Of a DNA stretch of 64,000 bases, positions 8,581 to 17,097 are shown in pieces. The notes below the pieces were generated by a model. It saw only the letters and a list, made by a program, of their open reading frames with translations, ran no database searches and was not told the DNA's origin. This DNA is from Bacillus sp. ISL-7 (lineage in GTDB: Bacteria > Bacillota > Bacilli > Bacillales_B > DSM-18226). A program made the translations under genes and the position numbers. The stretch spans positions 1-64,000 of the forward strand of contig NZ_JAGGQW010000056.1 of assembly GCF_018613065.1 (NCBI RefSeq). Direction: 5' to 3'. How positions within the stretch are numbered: the first letter of the stretch is position 1; the number at the start of each line of letters is the position of its first letter.

Positions 8581-8744
8581 CACGGTTACAATATCAAAAA
8601 CAATTACCTTTAACACAGCCTATTATAAAAATAAAAGAATCATTATATTTTTCTAAATCGTATCCACACATAAATATTTTGAATGATGATGGGTAATTTT
8701 TTATAGTCTGAAGGTTATTAAGGTACATTTATAGGAGGAAATAA

Positions 8745-9559
8745 ATGAGACTCAGAATACTGTATAAATTGTCGATGGTCGTTTTGGTTACAGCATCTAT
8801 TTTAATAGGAGCCTTTTATCCTAATACGAAAGCGATGAGTGTGGAAGCAGCAAGAATCCCAGGGAATAATCAAAAGGCAGATCTTGTGATAAAGAATGGG
8901 CACATCTTAACCATGAATGCGAAAAAGGATGCCTTTGTCAAAGGGACAGTTGTAATAAAGGATAAGAAAATCATTGCAATTGGCGATGAGAATTTGGAAA
9001 AACAATATAAAGCATCTAAAGTCATTAATGCCAATGGTAATATTGTGATGCCGGGAATGATTAATACTCATAATCATGTTCCAATGGTTGCGTTTAGAAG
9101 TATTGGTGAAGAAGGAGTAGGCCAATGAGCTCGAACACCATGGATGTATTCGGAACAGCCGGATATGCGGCAAGAATTCACAAATTGGTCAACAAAGATC
9201 AAAGCGTGATGCCGCCAAGTAAGGTTGTCGAACTTGCCACAATTGGTGGAGCAAAAGCTCTAGGGCTGGATAAAAAAATCGGTTCACTAGAAGTTGGGAA
9301 ATATGCAGATATTATTATTGTAGACACTCATGCGCCTAATACCTTTCCAACCTATGATCCGTATGCAACGTTAGCGTATGCAGCAGGACCGCAAAATGTA
9401 ATCGATGTCATCGTCAATGGGAAATTGATTGTAGAAAACAAAAAGCTAAAGACCTATGATTACAAGAAAGATCTGAAGGATATGGAAGGAATCTATAAAC
9501 AAGTAGCAGAAGTAGAGAAAACTCTTCCCTATCATCAACAAAAACCAACGAGTGAATGA
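8745..9559 (+). pseudogene. Amidohydrolase (SsnA/MtaD-like) with internal deletion
   Basis: The first 124 codons encode a signal peptide and the start of an amidohydrolase (L-V-I-K-N-G-H-I-L-T-M, then the metal motif N-T-H-N-H). At about 9119 the frame hits a TGA. In the +1 frame the C-terminal end of the same family follows at once (S-S-N-T-M-D-V-F, A-L-G-L-D-K-K-I-G-S-L-E-V-G-K-Y-A-D). About 200 residues carrying most metal ligands are missing, so the enzyme is dead. Intact relatives are about 450-490 residues and deaminate methylthioadenosine, adenosylhomocysteine or related compounds. A terminator at 9581 remains intact. Confidence 0.85.
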
Positions 9560-9580
9560 TGTATTCAACACAAAAAAGCG

Positions 9581-9618
9581 AAGCTTGAGGGAATCATCCT
9601 CAAGCTTTTAACCCTTTT
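9581..9618 (+). terminator. Intrinsic terminator
   Basis: A perfect 10-bp stem AAGCTTGAGG / CCTCAAGCTT with a 7-base loop is followed by TTTAACCCTTTTTT. It belongs to the broken amidohydrolase gene. Confidence 0.85.
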
Positions 9619-9963
9619 TTACCGGCACTCATATCCTTTTATAACATGACAACCCTCACTGTGGAGTTTTACTGTACACTATTTTTGTGACTTCCCCTTC
9701 ATGCATGTGTCCCTCACACCGTTTTCTCCGCACATCACTATCCATTTTCCATCATCGAAACAAGATTCTCTTTGAGTAGAGTAGCTCAGCCAATAGGCAT
9801 GTACATCATTATTGTTACCATTCATTTTATTCACAAAGAGCTAAACCGTCCCTAGCTGTCAGAATATTATCAACAAAAACTTGTCATTTTAATTTCGATC
9901 AGTTATATTGTATGTTAGTTTTTTGTAATGGTCTGTCCCTCTTCTTGCATAAAGATATACAAA
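9619..9963. other. Gap with no recognised gene
   Basis: About 340 bases of AT-rich DNA between the terminator at 9581 and the DoxX ribosome-binding site. Neither strand shows a convincing ORF or RNA structure. It probably holds the DoxX promoter, but no clear -35/-10 pair stands out. Confidence 0.4.
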
Positions 9964-9975
9964 GGGGGGATTTTT

Positions 9976-10326
9976 ATTTTATATTCAAATAAACTTATTA
10001 GAATTTCTATTGCTTATGTTTTTATTACCTCAGCACTTATGAAATTAATGAGTACCGAAGTAGCAAATCATTTTCTCGGATTAGGACTTCCCTATCCCCA
10101 CATGATGTTAAAGCTTGTCATTTTAATAGAAATGGTTTGCGGAATTCTACTATTGGTTAATAAAGCTGTTAAAAATGCAGTGGTACCTTTAATTGGTATT
10201 ATGATTGCAGCCATTCTATTAACAAAGGTTCCCTTACTGCACACTGGCTTCCTTCCATTCGCTTTTGGTGCTCGTTTAGACATTGTACTGTTAGTTTTGC
10301 TAGTTTATCTATACAAGGCCACATAA
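9976..10326 (+). CDS. DoxX-like integral membrane protein, apparent AUU start
   Basis: About 116 residues form four membrane segments with the DoxX pattern (R-I-S-I-A-Y-V-F-I-T-S-A-L-M-K-L near the start, T-G-F-L-P-F-A-F-G-A-R-L-D late). The function is uncertain; relatives are linked to thiol and redox stress. AAAGGGGGG at 9961-9969 lies 6 bases before an ATT codon that opens L-Y-S-N-K-L, the natural start. The only upstream ATG (9928) has no ribosome-binding site. A damaged copy of the 3' end of this gene recurs at 14563-14634. Confidence 0.7.
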   Translation: MLYSNKLIRISIAYVFITSALMKLMSTEVANHFLGLGLPYPHMMLKLVILIEMVCGILLLVNKAVKNAVVPLIGIMIAAILLTKVPLLHTGFLPFAFGARLDIVLLVLLVYLYKAT

Positions 10327-10496
10327 GATTTTCCTGTTTTTGGGGGTACAGTTCCAAACGTTTGTAAGGATTTATTTTAGCTAATCGGTACTTATGAAGT
10401 CTAGTGAACAAAAAAAGGATAGAAAAGGAATCACATATTCCCGCTCCCTACCCCTTTAAAAATAATTCCATTTTCTACTTCATTACTTAACTAATT

Positions 10497-11879
10497 TTAA
10501 GAAGTTTTACTCTCGTCATACGGGATTGGTACCTGGGACGGTTCCTTCAATTTTCTTTTCATCATTACATAATAGAGTACTGATGGAACCACCAATCCTA
10601 ATATCCAGGCTATATCGGCTCCCCCCATTGCTTTCGCACCAGGTCCTACATAGAACGATGTGTTCATAAATGGAACTTCGGCGATAATTGAAACGAGGAA
10701 GGATAGAGCAGTAATTTTGTTTACTTTTCCATACTTTCCATTTAAATCAAAAATATCTTTAATACTATACTCCCCGTGACGCAGGACATAAAAATCAATC
10801 AGGTTAATAGCTGTCCATGGAATTAAAAAGTAACTTATAAATAAGATAAAGTTGATAAAATTGGACAAGAAATTTCCCTGACCCCAAATAGCCAGTAAAG
10901 TTCCAACTGTTCCTATTCCAAAGATAAAGAACATCCTTACTTTTGGGGTTACTTTTATTTTTGAAAAAGGCTCAACTGTAGATATGGTTGACATAAAGGC
11001 GCCATATAAATTAAAAACATTGATGGAGAACTGACCTAGGATGATCACAGCAATTAAAAGAAACGAAAAACTTCCAAACTGATTAGCGAGATTCGTGCCA
11101 GAGTTACTTAGGAAATTCGGAATGGCCGTAGTCAGTAAGACTCCTAAAACCATCATCCAAACAGTGCCCAAAACAGTCCCTGCATACGTATACCAAAACG
11201 TTTTTGAATAATTGGTATCAATTGGCAAATACCTTGAGTAGTCAGCGACATAGGGTGCAAATGAGATCTGCCAGGTTGCTACTACACTAACACTTAACAT
11301 AAAGATTGGTAGATTGAACTCAGCTGGAGACCAGCTTCCAGACGGAACGGGTAATTGGAAGACAATAAACGTAGCAGCTATGAAAACAAGAAAGAACACC
11401 CAAGTCAAATACTTTTGCATCTTATGAATAAGATCATGGCCAATCATTGTCACGATAAAAGTGATGATATTAAGAACAATGATGCTCAAAGTTAAATTAA
11501 GGTCTAAGGCACTGCTCAATACTTGTGCACCTAACAAACCACTGCTTGCAAAAAAACCCAAGTACATGAAAATAACTAGAATTAAGGGAATCACGGCTCC
11601 AATAACACCAAATTGTGCACGGCTTTGAATCATTTGGGGGATACCGAGTTTAGGTCCTTGAGCAGAATGTGAAGCCATAAAAATGGCCCCTATTAAATTA
11701 CCAACAATAATAGCTACAACACTCCAAAAAAGATTTAAGCCAAAAGTGACACATAATGCTCCTGTCACAAGTGTGGTAATATGCATATTTGCAGCAAACC
11801 AAACTGCAAACAATCCTCTTGGTTTTCCATGACGTTCATTGGCTGGAATATACTCAATACTTCTTGTCTCAATTTTCAT
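10497..11879 (-). CDS. NCS1-family permease (cytosine/purine/allantoin transporter type)
   Basis: The 460-residue membrane protein has about twelve spans and begins with the NCS1-like stretch P-A-N-E-R-H-G-K-P-R-G-L-F-A-V-W-F-A. Such permeases carry nucleobases, hydantoins, allantoin and similar nitrogen compounds with Na+ or H+. It lies 39 bases behind the ureohydrolase gene and shares its sigma-54 promoter, so its substrate is probably the ureohydrolase substrate or a precursor. The exact compound cannot be named. Confidence 0.85.
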   Translation of the reverse strand: MKIETRSIEYIPANERHGKPRGLFAVWFAANMHITTLVTGALCVTFGLNLFWSVVAIIVGNLIGAIFMASHSAQGPKLGIPQMIQSRAQFGVIGAVIPLILVIFMYLGFFASSGLLGAQVLSSALDLNLTLSIIVLNIITFIVTMIGHDLIHKMQKYLTWVFFLVFIAATFIVFQLPVPSGSWSPAEFNLPIFMLSVSVVATWQISFAPYVADYSRYLPIDTNYSKTFWYTYAGTVLGTVWMMVLGVLLTTAIPNFLSNSGTNLANQFGSFSFLLIAVIILGQFSINVFNLYGAFMSTISTVEPFSKIKVTPKVRMFFIFGIGTVGTLLAIWGQGNFLSNFINFILFISYFLIPWTAINLIDFYVLRHGEYSIKDIFDLNGKYGKVNKITALSFLVSIIAEVPFMNTSFYVGPGAKAMGGADIAWILGLVVPSVLYYVMMKRKLKEPSQVPIPYDESKTS

Positions 11880-11918
11880 AGATCTGCCCCCTGAAATATA
11901 TTATTTTGGTGACTTATC

Positions 11919-12911
11919 TTAGGAGTGAACTTCTTCCTTATTCAACTTGCGTTCATCTATGTTTTCTTTTTCCTTTAAAACAAAGCTGAGTAAATCCAAT
12001 GCAAGCCGTGCACCTACTTGACCGGTCATTCCAGCTGGGTCATATGGCGGTGCTACTTCGACCAAATCAAAGCCAATCACTTTTCCTCTTTTAGCTATTC
12101 CTTCAAGCAATTCATTTACTTCATCGTAAATAAATCCTCCTGGTGAAGGGGTACCTGTTCCGGGTGCTACTGAAGGATCCAAACCATCAATATCTAGGGT
12201 AATATAGTATTTTTCTCCTTCTGGAAGTAGTTCTAAAACACTTTCAATTCCCATTTTCCTAATTTGGCGCGGTGATAAAATAACACTTCCATATTCTCGT
12301 GCTGCATCCACATCTTCCTTCAAACTGCTGGAAATTCCTCTAATTCCAAATTGGAAAATTTTCTGAACATGGTCCATTTCAGATAAACGACGGATACAGC
12401 TACCATGCCCATACCTTTGCCCGGAACGATGATCCGCCCAATCCAAATGTGCATCGATTTGAATAACATGAAAAGGTCCTAACTCCTCTAAAGCTTTGCC
12501 GACTGGAATGGTAATGGAGTGATCTCCGCCTAATACAACCGGCATCGCTCCTTTTGAAACAATCTTTCTAATGGCTTCTTCTGTATTTTCATGGCATTGC
12601 ATCATATCTCCATGAACCATGTCCACATCCCCGCAATCTACTACTTTCCATCTTGGCCCCAAATACGTAATATCTTTTTCAATATCGTAAGCACCATTTA
12701 ATCCAAAACTGTAAAGTGTAGATCCTTCACGAATCCCCCTTGGACCCATTCTTGCTCCAGATTTCCATTGAGTACCCATATCATTTGGAACTCCAATAAC
12801 GGCTACATCCGCATCTAGTTCATTAATATCTGAACAAACAGGATATTTTCCAAAAGTGCAGATACCAGTAAAAGGTAAATTCAAAAATTGCTTTTCATCT
12901 TGATTTGACAT
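11919..12911 (-). CDS. Ureohydrolase (arginase/agmatinase family)
   Basis: This binuclear metal enzyme hydrolyses a guanidino compound to urea and an amine. The metal motifs are complete: G-G-D-H-S with H131, D-A-H-L-D at 153-157, and D-I-D-G-L-D-P with D240 and D242. The loop W-A-D-H-R-S-G-Q-R-Y-G-H-G-S and the ending E-V-A-P-P-Y-D-P-A differ from classical agmatinase and arginase. Guanidinobutyrase, guanidinopropionase or a guanidine hydrolase are therefore also possible. The neighbours are an NCS1 permease downstream and a sigma-54 activator upstream. A clear -24/-12 promoter stands 36 bases before the start codon, behind an AAAGGAGG site. Confidence 0.85.
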   Translation of the reverse strand: MSNQDEKQFLNLPFTGICTFGKYPVCSDINELDADVAVIGVPNDMGTQWKSGARMGPRGIREGSTLYSFGLNGAYDIEKDITYLGPRWKVVDCGDVDMVHGDMMQCHENTEEAIRKIVSKGAMPVVLGGDHSITIPVGKALEELGPFHVIQIDAHLDWADHRSGQRYGHGSCIRRLSEMDHVQKIFQFGIRGISSSLKEDVDAAREYGSVILSPRQIRKMGIESVLELLPEGEKYYITLDIDGLDPSVAPGTGTPSPGGFIYDEVNELLEGIAKRGKVIGFDLVEVAPPYDPAGMTGQVGARLALDLLSFVLKEKENIDERKLNKEEVHS

Positions 12912-12946
12912 AAAATAGCCTCCTTTAAGTTTCTATTCTTAAAGAG

Positions 12947-12963
12947 TGCAATTTTCATGCCAA
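12947..12963 (-). promoter_or_regulatory. Sigma-54 (-24/-12) promoter
   Basis: The minus strand reads TTGGCATGAAAATTGCA, a full match to the sigma-54 pattern TGGCAYR-N4-TTGCW with correct spacing. It drives the ureohydrolase-permease operon. The adjacent upstream gene encodes a sigma-54 activator carrying the GAFTG loop. Confidence 0.92.
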
Positions 12964-12992
12964 CTAATAAAGTCAGCGTTTAAGAGAACTTT

Positions 12993-13010
12993 GTAGTCAA
13001 AAACGACTAC
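12993..13010. promoter_or_regulatory. Putative upstream activator site (palindrome)
   Basis: GTAGTC-AAAAAC-GACTAC is a perfect inverted repeat. It overlaps the activator stop codon and lies about 65 bases upstream of the predicted sigma-54 start. The same word, TAGTC[AG]TTTTTGA[CT]T, appears twice before the activator gene at 14385-14421, so it is probably the activator's binding site. Confidence 0.75.
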
Positions 13011-14383
13011 CTTTGCTCAACATATTTTAGTATTTTCCGATTGGCAGTAGATTGGCTGATTCCCAATATTTCTGCAAGTTTAATGCTACTAGGATATTTA
13101 TGATACATTCGCACAATATACTCCTTTTCAAGTGTTTCTAAATAATCGTTTAAGGGAATTTCTTTCGTTGATGGGGTGAAGGAATCCTTTTTTGTTTCCT
13201 CTTCTCCCCAATCAAGGTCTATTTCGTTTCCACTAGATGTGATCATTTTCTTTTCAATATAGTTTCGTAATTCCCTGACATTTCCCGGCCAATTTTGCTG
13301 GCTTAGCCAAGCAGCCATTTTTGGGGTAAAATATGTATTCAATTGATATTTACGATTCAATTGTTCACTAATCTCGTAAATTAATGGAATGATTTCTTCC
13401 TTTCGTTCCCTTAGTGGTGGAATCTCTACTTTTACGACATTGATTCGGTAATAAAGATCTTCTCTAAATTTCCTTTCCATGATCATCTTTTCTAAGTTTT
13501 GATTTGTAGCACAAATAATTCTGCAATTTACCTCAATTTTTTTTGTTCCTCCAATTCTCATTAGGGTTTGGTTTTGCAAAACCGACAATAATTTTACCTG
13601 AAGATTCAATGGCAGTTCACCAATTTCATCTAGAAAAAGAGTTCCCTTTCCTGCTATTTCAAAGTACCCCTTCTTACCCCCTTTTTTAGACCCGGTAAAA
13701 GCTCCCTCCTCGTAACCGAAAAGCTCTGATTCAAATAAAGATTCAGGTATTGCACCACAGTTTACATCAATGAAGGGTTCAGCCTTTCTTGATGACATTT
13801 GATGAATTTTATAAGCAATATGGTTTTTACCAACCCCCGACTCACCCTCGAGTAATACAGTAACGTTTATATCTGCTACCTTTGACACAACTTCAAATAC
13901 TTTTTCCATTTTTCCATTACTTATAAAAAATTGTTGAGTCGCCTGTTTTCGTAATTTTTCATTTTCTTCTTGAAATTTTAGTAATGCCTTTGCTACTTGC
14001 TCATTTTCTTTTCTTAAAGACTCAAATTCGGTTATATCTCTTGAAAAACTCGTAGCGCCTATTAATATTCCTGATTGATCATAAACCGGATATCCGGAAA
14101 TGATTAGTTTTCTATTATGATTTGTTTCTTGAATTAGCGTTACTTCCTTGTTAGTTCTTAACACGCTTGCAATGACAGAGGGAGAAAAAAGTCCTTGTTT
14201 TTCAAGTTCGAAAATATTATGATTAACGATTTGCTCACACGGAATACCAAAGACTGTTTCAGTAGATTGACTTGCATATAAAACCATTCCCGTTGCATCC
14301 GCAATAAAGATCTCATCAAAAGAATGTTCTAAAATATGGTTTAAAAGTATCGAATCATCCCAGCTTTTATTCATTTTCATCAC
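13007..14383 (-). CDS. Sigma-54-dependent activator (PAS-AAA+-HTH)
   Basis: This is a RocR/NtrC-like activator. A PAS sensor domain (about residues 15-120) is followed by a coiled linker and the AAA+ core (about 150-390). The core has Walker A G-E-S-G-V-G-K-N at 180-187, the sigma-54 contact loop G-A-F-T-G-S at 227-232 (normally GAFTGA) and Walker B L-F-L-D-E-I. A TyrR/Fis-type HTH lies at about 430-455. There is no receiver domain, so it probably senses a ligand through the PAS domain. It activates the ureohydrolase-permease operon directly downstream and has two putative sites before its own start. Confidence 0.9.
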   Translation of the reverse strand: MMKMNKSWDDSILLNHILEHSFDEIFIADATGMVLYASQSTETVFGIPCEQIVNHNIFELEKQGLFSPSVIASVLRTNKEVTLIQETNHNRKLIISGYPVYDQSGILIGATSFSRDITEFESLRKENEQVAKALLKFQEENEKLRKQATQQFFISNGKMEKVFEVVSKVADINVTVLLEGESGVGKNHIAYKIHQMSSRKAEPFIDVNCGAIPESLFESELFGYEEGAFTGSKKGGKKGYFEIAGKGTLFLDEIGELPLNLQVKLLSVLQNQTLMRIGGTKKIEVNCRIICATNQNLEKMIMERKFREDLYYRINVVKVEIPPLRERKEEIIPLIYEISEQLNRKYQLNTYFTPKMAAWLSQQNWPGNVRELRNYIEKKMITSSGNEIDLDWGEEETKKDSFTPSTKEIPLNDYLETLEKEYIVRMYHKYPSSIKLAEILGISQSTANRKILKYVEQR

Positions 14384-14384
14384 C

Positions 14385-14421
14385 TAGTCATTTTTGATTT
14401 AATCATAATCAAAAATGACTA
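14385..14421. promoter_or_regulatory. Two inverted copies of the activator site before the sigma-54 activator gene
   Basis: TAGTCATTTTTGATT at 14385 and its reverse complement ending at 14421 form a 15-bp inverted repeat with a 7-base spacer. Each half resembles the palindrome at 12993-13010. Lying right before the activator start, they suggest autoregulation. Confidence 0.7.
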
Positions 14422-14562
14422 ACAATTCAAACTATTTTAAATTTTTTTATTTCATTTAAGGCAATTTCCAAAATGATTAGAATTTTTAATTAGCAGGAAT
14501 AACTGAGGGTTGAAAAAATGGGGTTAGCGTACGAGGAACAGGGGTGTCTTTGAAGGGGGCTG

Positions 14563-14634
14563 TAACAAAGGTTCCCTTACTTCATACCGGCTTCCTTCTA
14601 TTCGCTTTTGGTGCTCGTTTAGATATTTTGCTGG
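14563..14634 (+). pseudogene. Duplicated 3' fragment of the DoxX gene
   Basis: About 72 bases closely match 10220-10291 (AACAAAGGTTCCCTTACT shared exactly, CTTTTGGTGCTCGTTTAGA shared exactly, a few differences between). Translated, it reads T-K-V-P-L-L-H-T-G-F-L-L-F-A-F-G-A-R-L-D-I. Only the gene end is present, with no start, so it is a remnant of a lost paralog or a partial duplication. Confidence 0.8.
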
Positions 14635-14703
14635 ATAAGTGGTAAATATAAAAACAAGAGAAATACAAACTGGTGTAGTTTTGCAAAGAAAGGATTCACG
14701 AAA

Positions 14704-15468
14704 ATGATTATAATGGAAAGAGAACAAAGCTATTTTATGGTAACTCAGAATGATCACGCCAAAATTGCAGGGGAAATCGCACGAAACTGTAAAGATGATT
14801 ATTTTTTTGATCATACACGAACCCAAGAAGTGCAACTGGCGATCCAAGAACATGACAGAGGCTGGATAGAACTGGATACGTCTCCTGTATGGAATGATAA
14901 AACGGAGATGCCGTACTCTTTTATCGACTACCCGATAGTGCTTAAAATTTCTTTTTATAAAAAGGGATTGAATGAAGTTGAAAAAATGAGCAAGTATGCT
15001 GGACTTTTATGCAGTTTACACTATTCATCATTCATCCAGGATGCTACAGAACCCGCGGTCAGGGAATTTTGGAATGAGGAAAAGCAAAGACAGGAGCAAC
15101 TTTTAAAGGGATTGCAAATAGTGGGAAACGAGAATAAGAATGAAACTTTAATGTACCACTTAGATCTGTTAAAATTTTGTGATTATCTTTCCCTGTATAT
15201 TTGTTTAAATGAACCTGGAGATAATAAAAGGATACATCCCTTTTTTCGAAATGGATTTCCACAGTTATTTCCTTTTGTTACGGACAAACCCATCGATGCT
15301 CATTGGAAAAACCAAGAAACGGTTTCGCTCTCCTTCTCCCCTCTGAAAGGTGAATTAGAAGTAAAACTGCCTTATAGGGCAGTAAGAAAAGAACAAATAA
15401 AGGAACATGGCATCTTACAGGCATACAAGGATACCCCTGTTACTATAAGGAAGATAGCGTTTAATTAG
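14704..15468 (+). CDS. DUF3891 family protein
   Basis: The 254-residue cytosolic protein begins with a pattern typical of DUF3891 (Q-N-D-H-A-K-I-A-G-E-I-A near residue 18, then E-H-D-R-G-W near 58). The spaced His and Asp residues recall an HD-type metal site, but the function is unknown. An AAAGGA site lies 9 bases before the ATG; a second ATG three codons later is also possible. It stands alone, convergent with the DUF1540 gene. Confidence 0.8.
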   Translation: MIIMEREQSYFMVTQNDHAKIAGEIARNCKDDYFFDHTRTQEVQLAIQEHDRGWIELDTSPVWNDKTEMPYSFIDYPIVLKISFYKKGLNEVEKMSKYAGLLCSLHYSSFIQDATEPAVREFWNEEKQRQEQLLKGLQIVGNENKNETLMYHLDLLKFCDYLSLYICLNEPGDNKRIHPFFRNGFPQLFPFVTDKPIDAHWKNQETVSLSFSPLKGELEVKLPYRAVRKEQIKEHGILQAYKDTPVTIRKIAFN

Positions 15469-15473
15469 GTGAA

Positions 15474-15516
15474 AACCTGTGGAAAGCATTTTCCGAAAAA
15501 ATGCAATCCACAGGTA
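15474..15516. terminator. Hairpin between convergent genes
   Basis: ACCTGTGGA...GCATTTT pairs with AATGC..TCCACAGGT. It lies between the DUF3891 gene (plus) and the DUF1540 gene (minus). The T run is short on both strands, so termination strength is uncertain. Confidence 0.6.
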
Positions 15517-15526
15517 AATCGTTTAT

Positions 15527-15742
15527 CTAAGATCTGCGTTTAGGTTTAAAGGTTTTACAACAGGTTTCGGCTGAATGACCTGCCGTATCGATATGATTCT
15601 TTTCACCTAATTCGGCAGACATTTCTGTATCATACCTTGCATGGTTATCTAGTTCAACCATAATTTTTTCCGCTGTACAAACATTTCCTTGTCCATAAAA
15701 CGAACAGTTGGAAATCGCACAAGATACTTCAACTTTAGGCAT
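15527..15742 (-). CDS. DUF1540 domain protein (Cys-rich small protein)
   Basis: The 71-residue protein has cysteines spaced as in DUF1540 (C-A-I-S-N-C near residue 8, C at 22, then E-T-C-C-K-T-F). These probably bind a metal ion. Such proteins are common and unexplained in spore formers and clostridia. AGGAGGTAAGACA precedes the ATG. Single-gene unit. Confidence 0.85.
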   Translation of the reverse strand: MPKVEVSCAISNCSFYGQGNVCTAEKIMVELDNHARYDTEMSAELGEKNHIDTAGHSAETCCKTFKPKRRS

Positions 15743-15847
15743 TGTCTTACCTCCTAGTTAATGACCTGTTGCTTTATTATTTTTTGTAAAAACAATTTTT
15801 TCATACACTGGATACAAAAGATTAAAAAACAGATACTAGTAAATAAT

Positions 15848-15868
15848 TATCACCCATTTGAAGGTGAT
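15848..15868 (-). terminator. Hairpin terminator of the DUF3291 gene
   Basis: ATCACC...GGGTGAT forms a short stem just past the DUF3291 stop, followed by AATTATT on the minus strand. Confidence 0.5.
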
Positions 15869-15880
15869 CTGTTTTTATAA

Positions 15881-16357
15881 TTAGTACATTCTATTAACCA
15901 AGAACGTCTCTCCTACTTCATCAAATGCGTGCTTATAGTCAAACGCAAAAGGAGTGGGTCCATGCTGAATATAATTGTTGTATCTCTTGAATGCCTCCTC
16001 CCAGGATACATCCTTCACCTTCTCCGTCCACCACACCACATATGTAGGTTGTTTCTCTTGATGAGTTTCAATCCACTTGTTCCTGTCTCGTATGGCTTGC
16101 TTGTGTTGACCTGAATACGTAAAACGATATAAAGATTGAAGGCTTTTCCATACCGTTAGTGTAAGAATAGGAACACCCTCCCCTTGGATAACTTCCTCAG
16201 GGAATGGCACTCCATTTGGTGAAAACTCCTCTATAAGATGCCCTGATTTAGCAGCCTGGCGAATCACTTCGTATCCCACCTCAAAAAACTCACGAGAGGC
16301 AGGATGCTCATACGGATGTTTTAGTCTACCGACAGTATAGATCGCAACAAAAGCCAT
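15881..16357 (-). CDS. DUF3291 family protein
   Basis: The 158-residue protein carries the DUF3291 signature (F-V-A-I-Y-T-V-G-R-L, later S-L-Q-S-L-Y-R-F-T-Y-S-G-Q-H, and Y-V-V-W-W near residue 107). The aromatic-rich fold resembles dimeric alpha-beta barrels such as monooxygenases of the antibiotic-synthesis type, but no activity is established. A GGAGAG site precedes the ATG. Confidence 0.8.
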   Translation of the reverse strand: MAFVAIYTVGRLKHPYEHPASREFFEVGYEVIRQAAKSGHLIEEFSPNGVPFPEEVIQGEGVPILTLTVWKSLQSLYRFTYSGQHKQAIRDRNKWIETHQEKQPTYVVWWTEKVKDVSWEEAFKRYNNYIQHGPTPFAFDYKHAFDEVGETFLVNRMY

Positions 16358-16716
16358 AATTATCTCTCCATTTACACTTTTTACCTACATATATTCAAGA
16401 AACTCTGGACTAATTCCTATTGAACAAACTGATCATCATTTTTATGAAAAAACTTTCTTTTTATAGATAGGCCTCCAATTCATAAATTACTAGGCACAAT
16501 TAATTATCTTTGTAAAATTTTCAAGAAAAGTGAGTCTCCATACACTCATTGAAGGGTGGCTGCACTTTTTTTATTTCGACAAAAATCTTCAAAACTCGAG
16601 CGGTGACCGGCACTCACTCAATAATTTTATATATACGGGCTCCAATTTCATCTCTAAGTATATTATAAAGGGTGTTAGCCTAATTACCCTCCATACAATC
16701 GAAAGGTAGTGTTTCA
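16358..16716. other. Gap between the DUF3291 and YjcZ-like genes
   Basis: About 360 bases without a convincing ORF. At about 16530-16575 a weak stem (AAGTG...CACTT) followed by T7 could be a terminator on the plus strand. The region just before 16717 should hold a sporulation promoter for the YjcZ-like gene, but I could not pick one out with confidence. Confidence 0.35.
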
Positions 16717-16905
16717 ATGTATAATAACGCAATCCCTTATCTTAGTGATTACTCTAATGCTATTCCCCAGGCTCCAATGTCTTACGGCTATGCGACTCCT
16801 TTTCAAGGACATTGTGCTAATGTTCGTGGGTGGGGAAGTTTTATCATTATCATCGTGTTGTTTATTTTATTAATCATTATCGGTGCAATTGCTTTCTGCT
16901 TTTAA
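16717..16905 (+). CDS. YjcZ-family sporulation microprotein
   Basis: The 62-residue protein has a Tyr/Pro-rich start and a C-terminal membrane segment, G-W-G-S-F followed by I-I-I-I-V-L-F-I-L-L-I-I-I-G. This is the pattern of the YjcZ/tiny-TM family found in Bacillus spores. GAAAGG lies 9 bases before the ATG. A hairpin follows at 16975. Confidence 0.85.
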   Translation: MYNNAIPYLSDYSNAIPQAPMSYGYATPFQGHCANVRGWGSFIIIIVLFILLIIIGAIAFCF

Positions 16906-16974
16906 TTAGGGCAGACCTAATAGTAAGCTCTTCAAAAAAACATAATGATCTTGTCGAGTTAAATGACAAAAGCA

Positions 16975-16999
16975 GGGACATGGTACGATCCCATGTCCC
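16975..16999 (+). terminator. Perfect hairpin after the YjcZ-like gene
   Basis: GGGACATGG pairs perfectly with CCATGTCCC around TACGAT. It is followed by ATTCTTG rather than a pure T run, so it may act as a transcript-end stabiliser as much as a terminator. Confidence 0.55.
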
Positions 17000-17097
17000 A
17001 TTCTTGTCAGCATAGGACCATGTGAATTCGGCGGGACATTGAAGCAGCGAACGAAATTTGGGGAAGATGTAATATTCGTCTACTACCATCGAGTATT

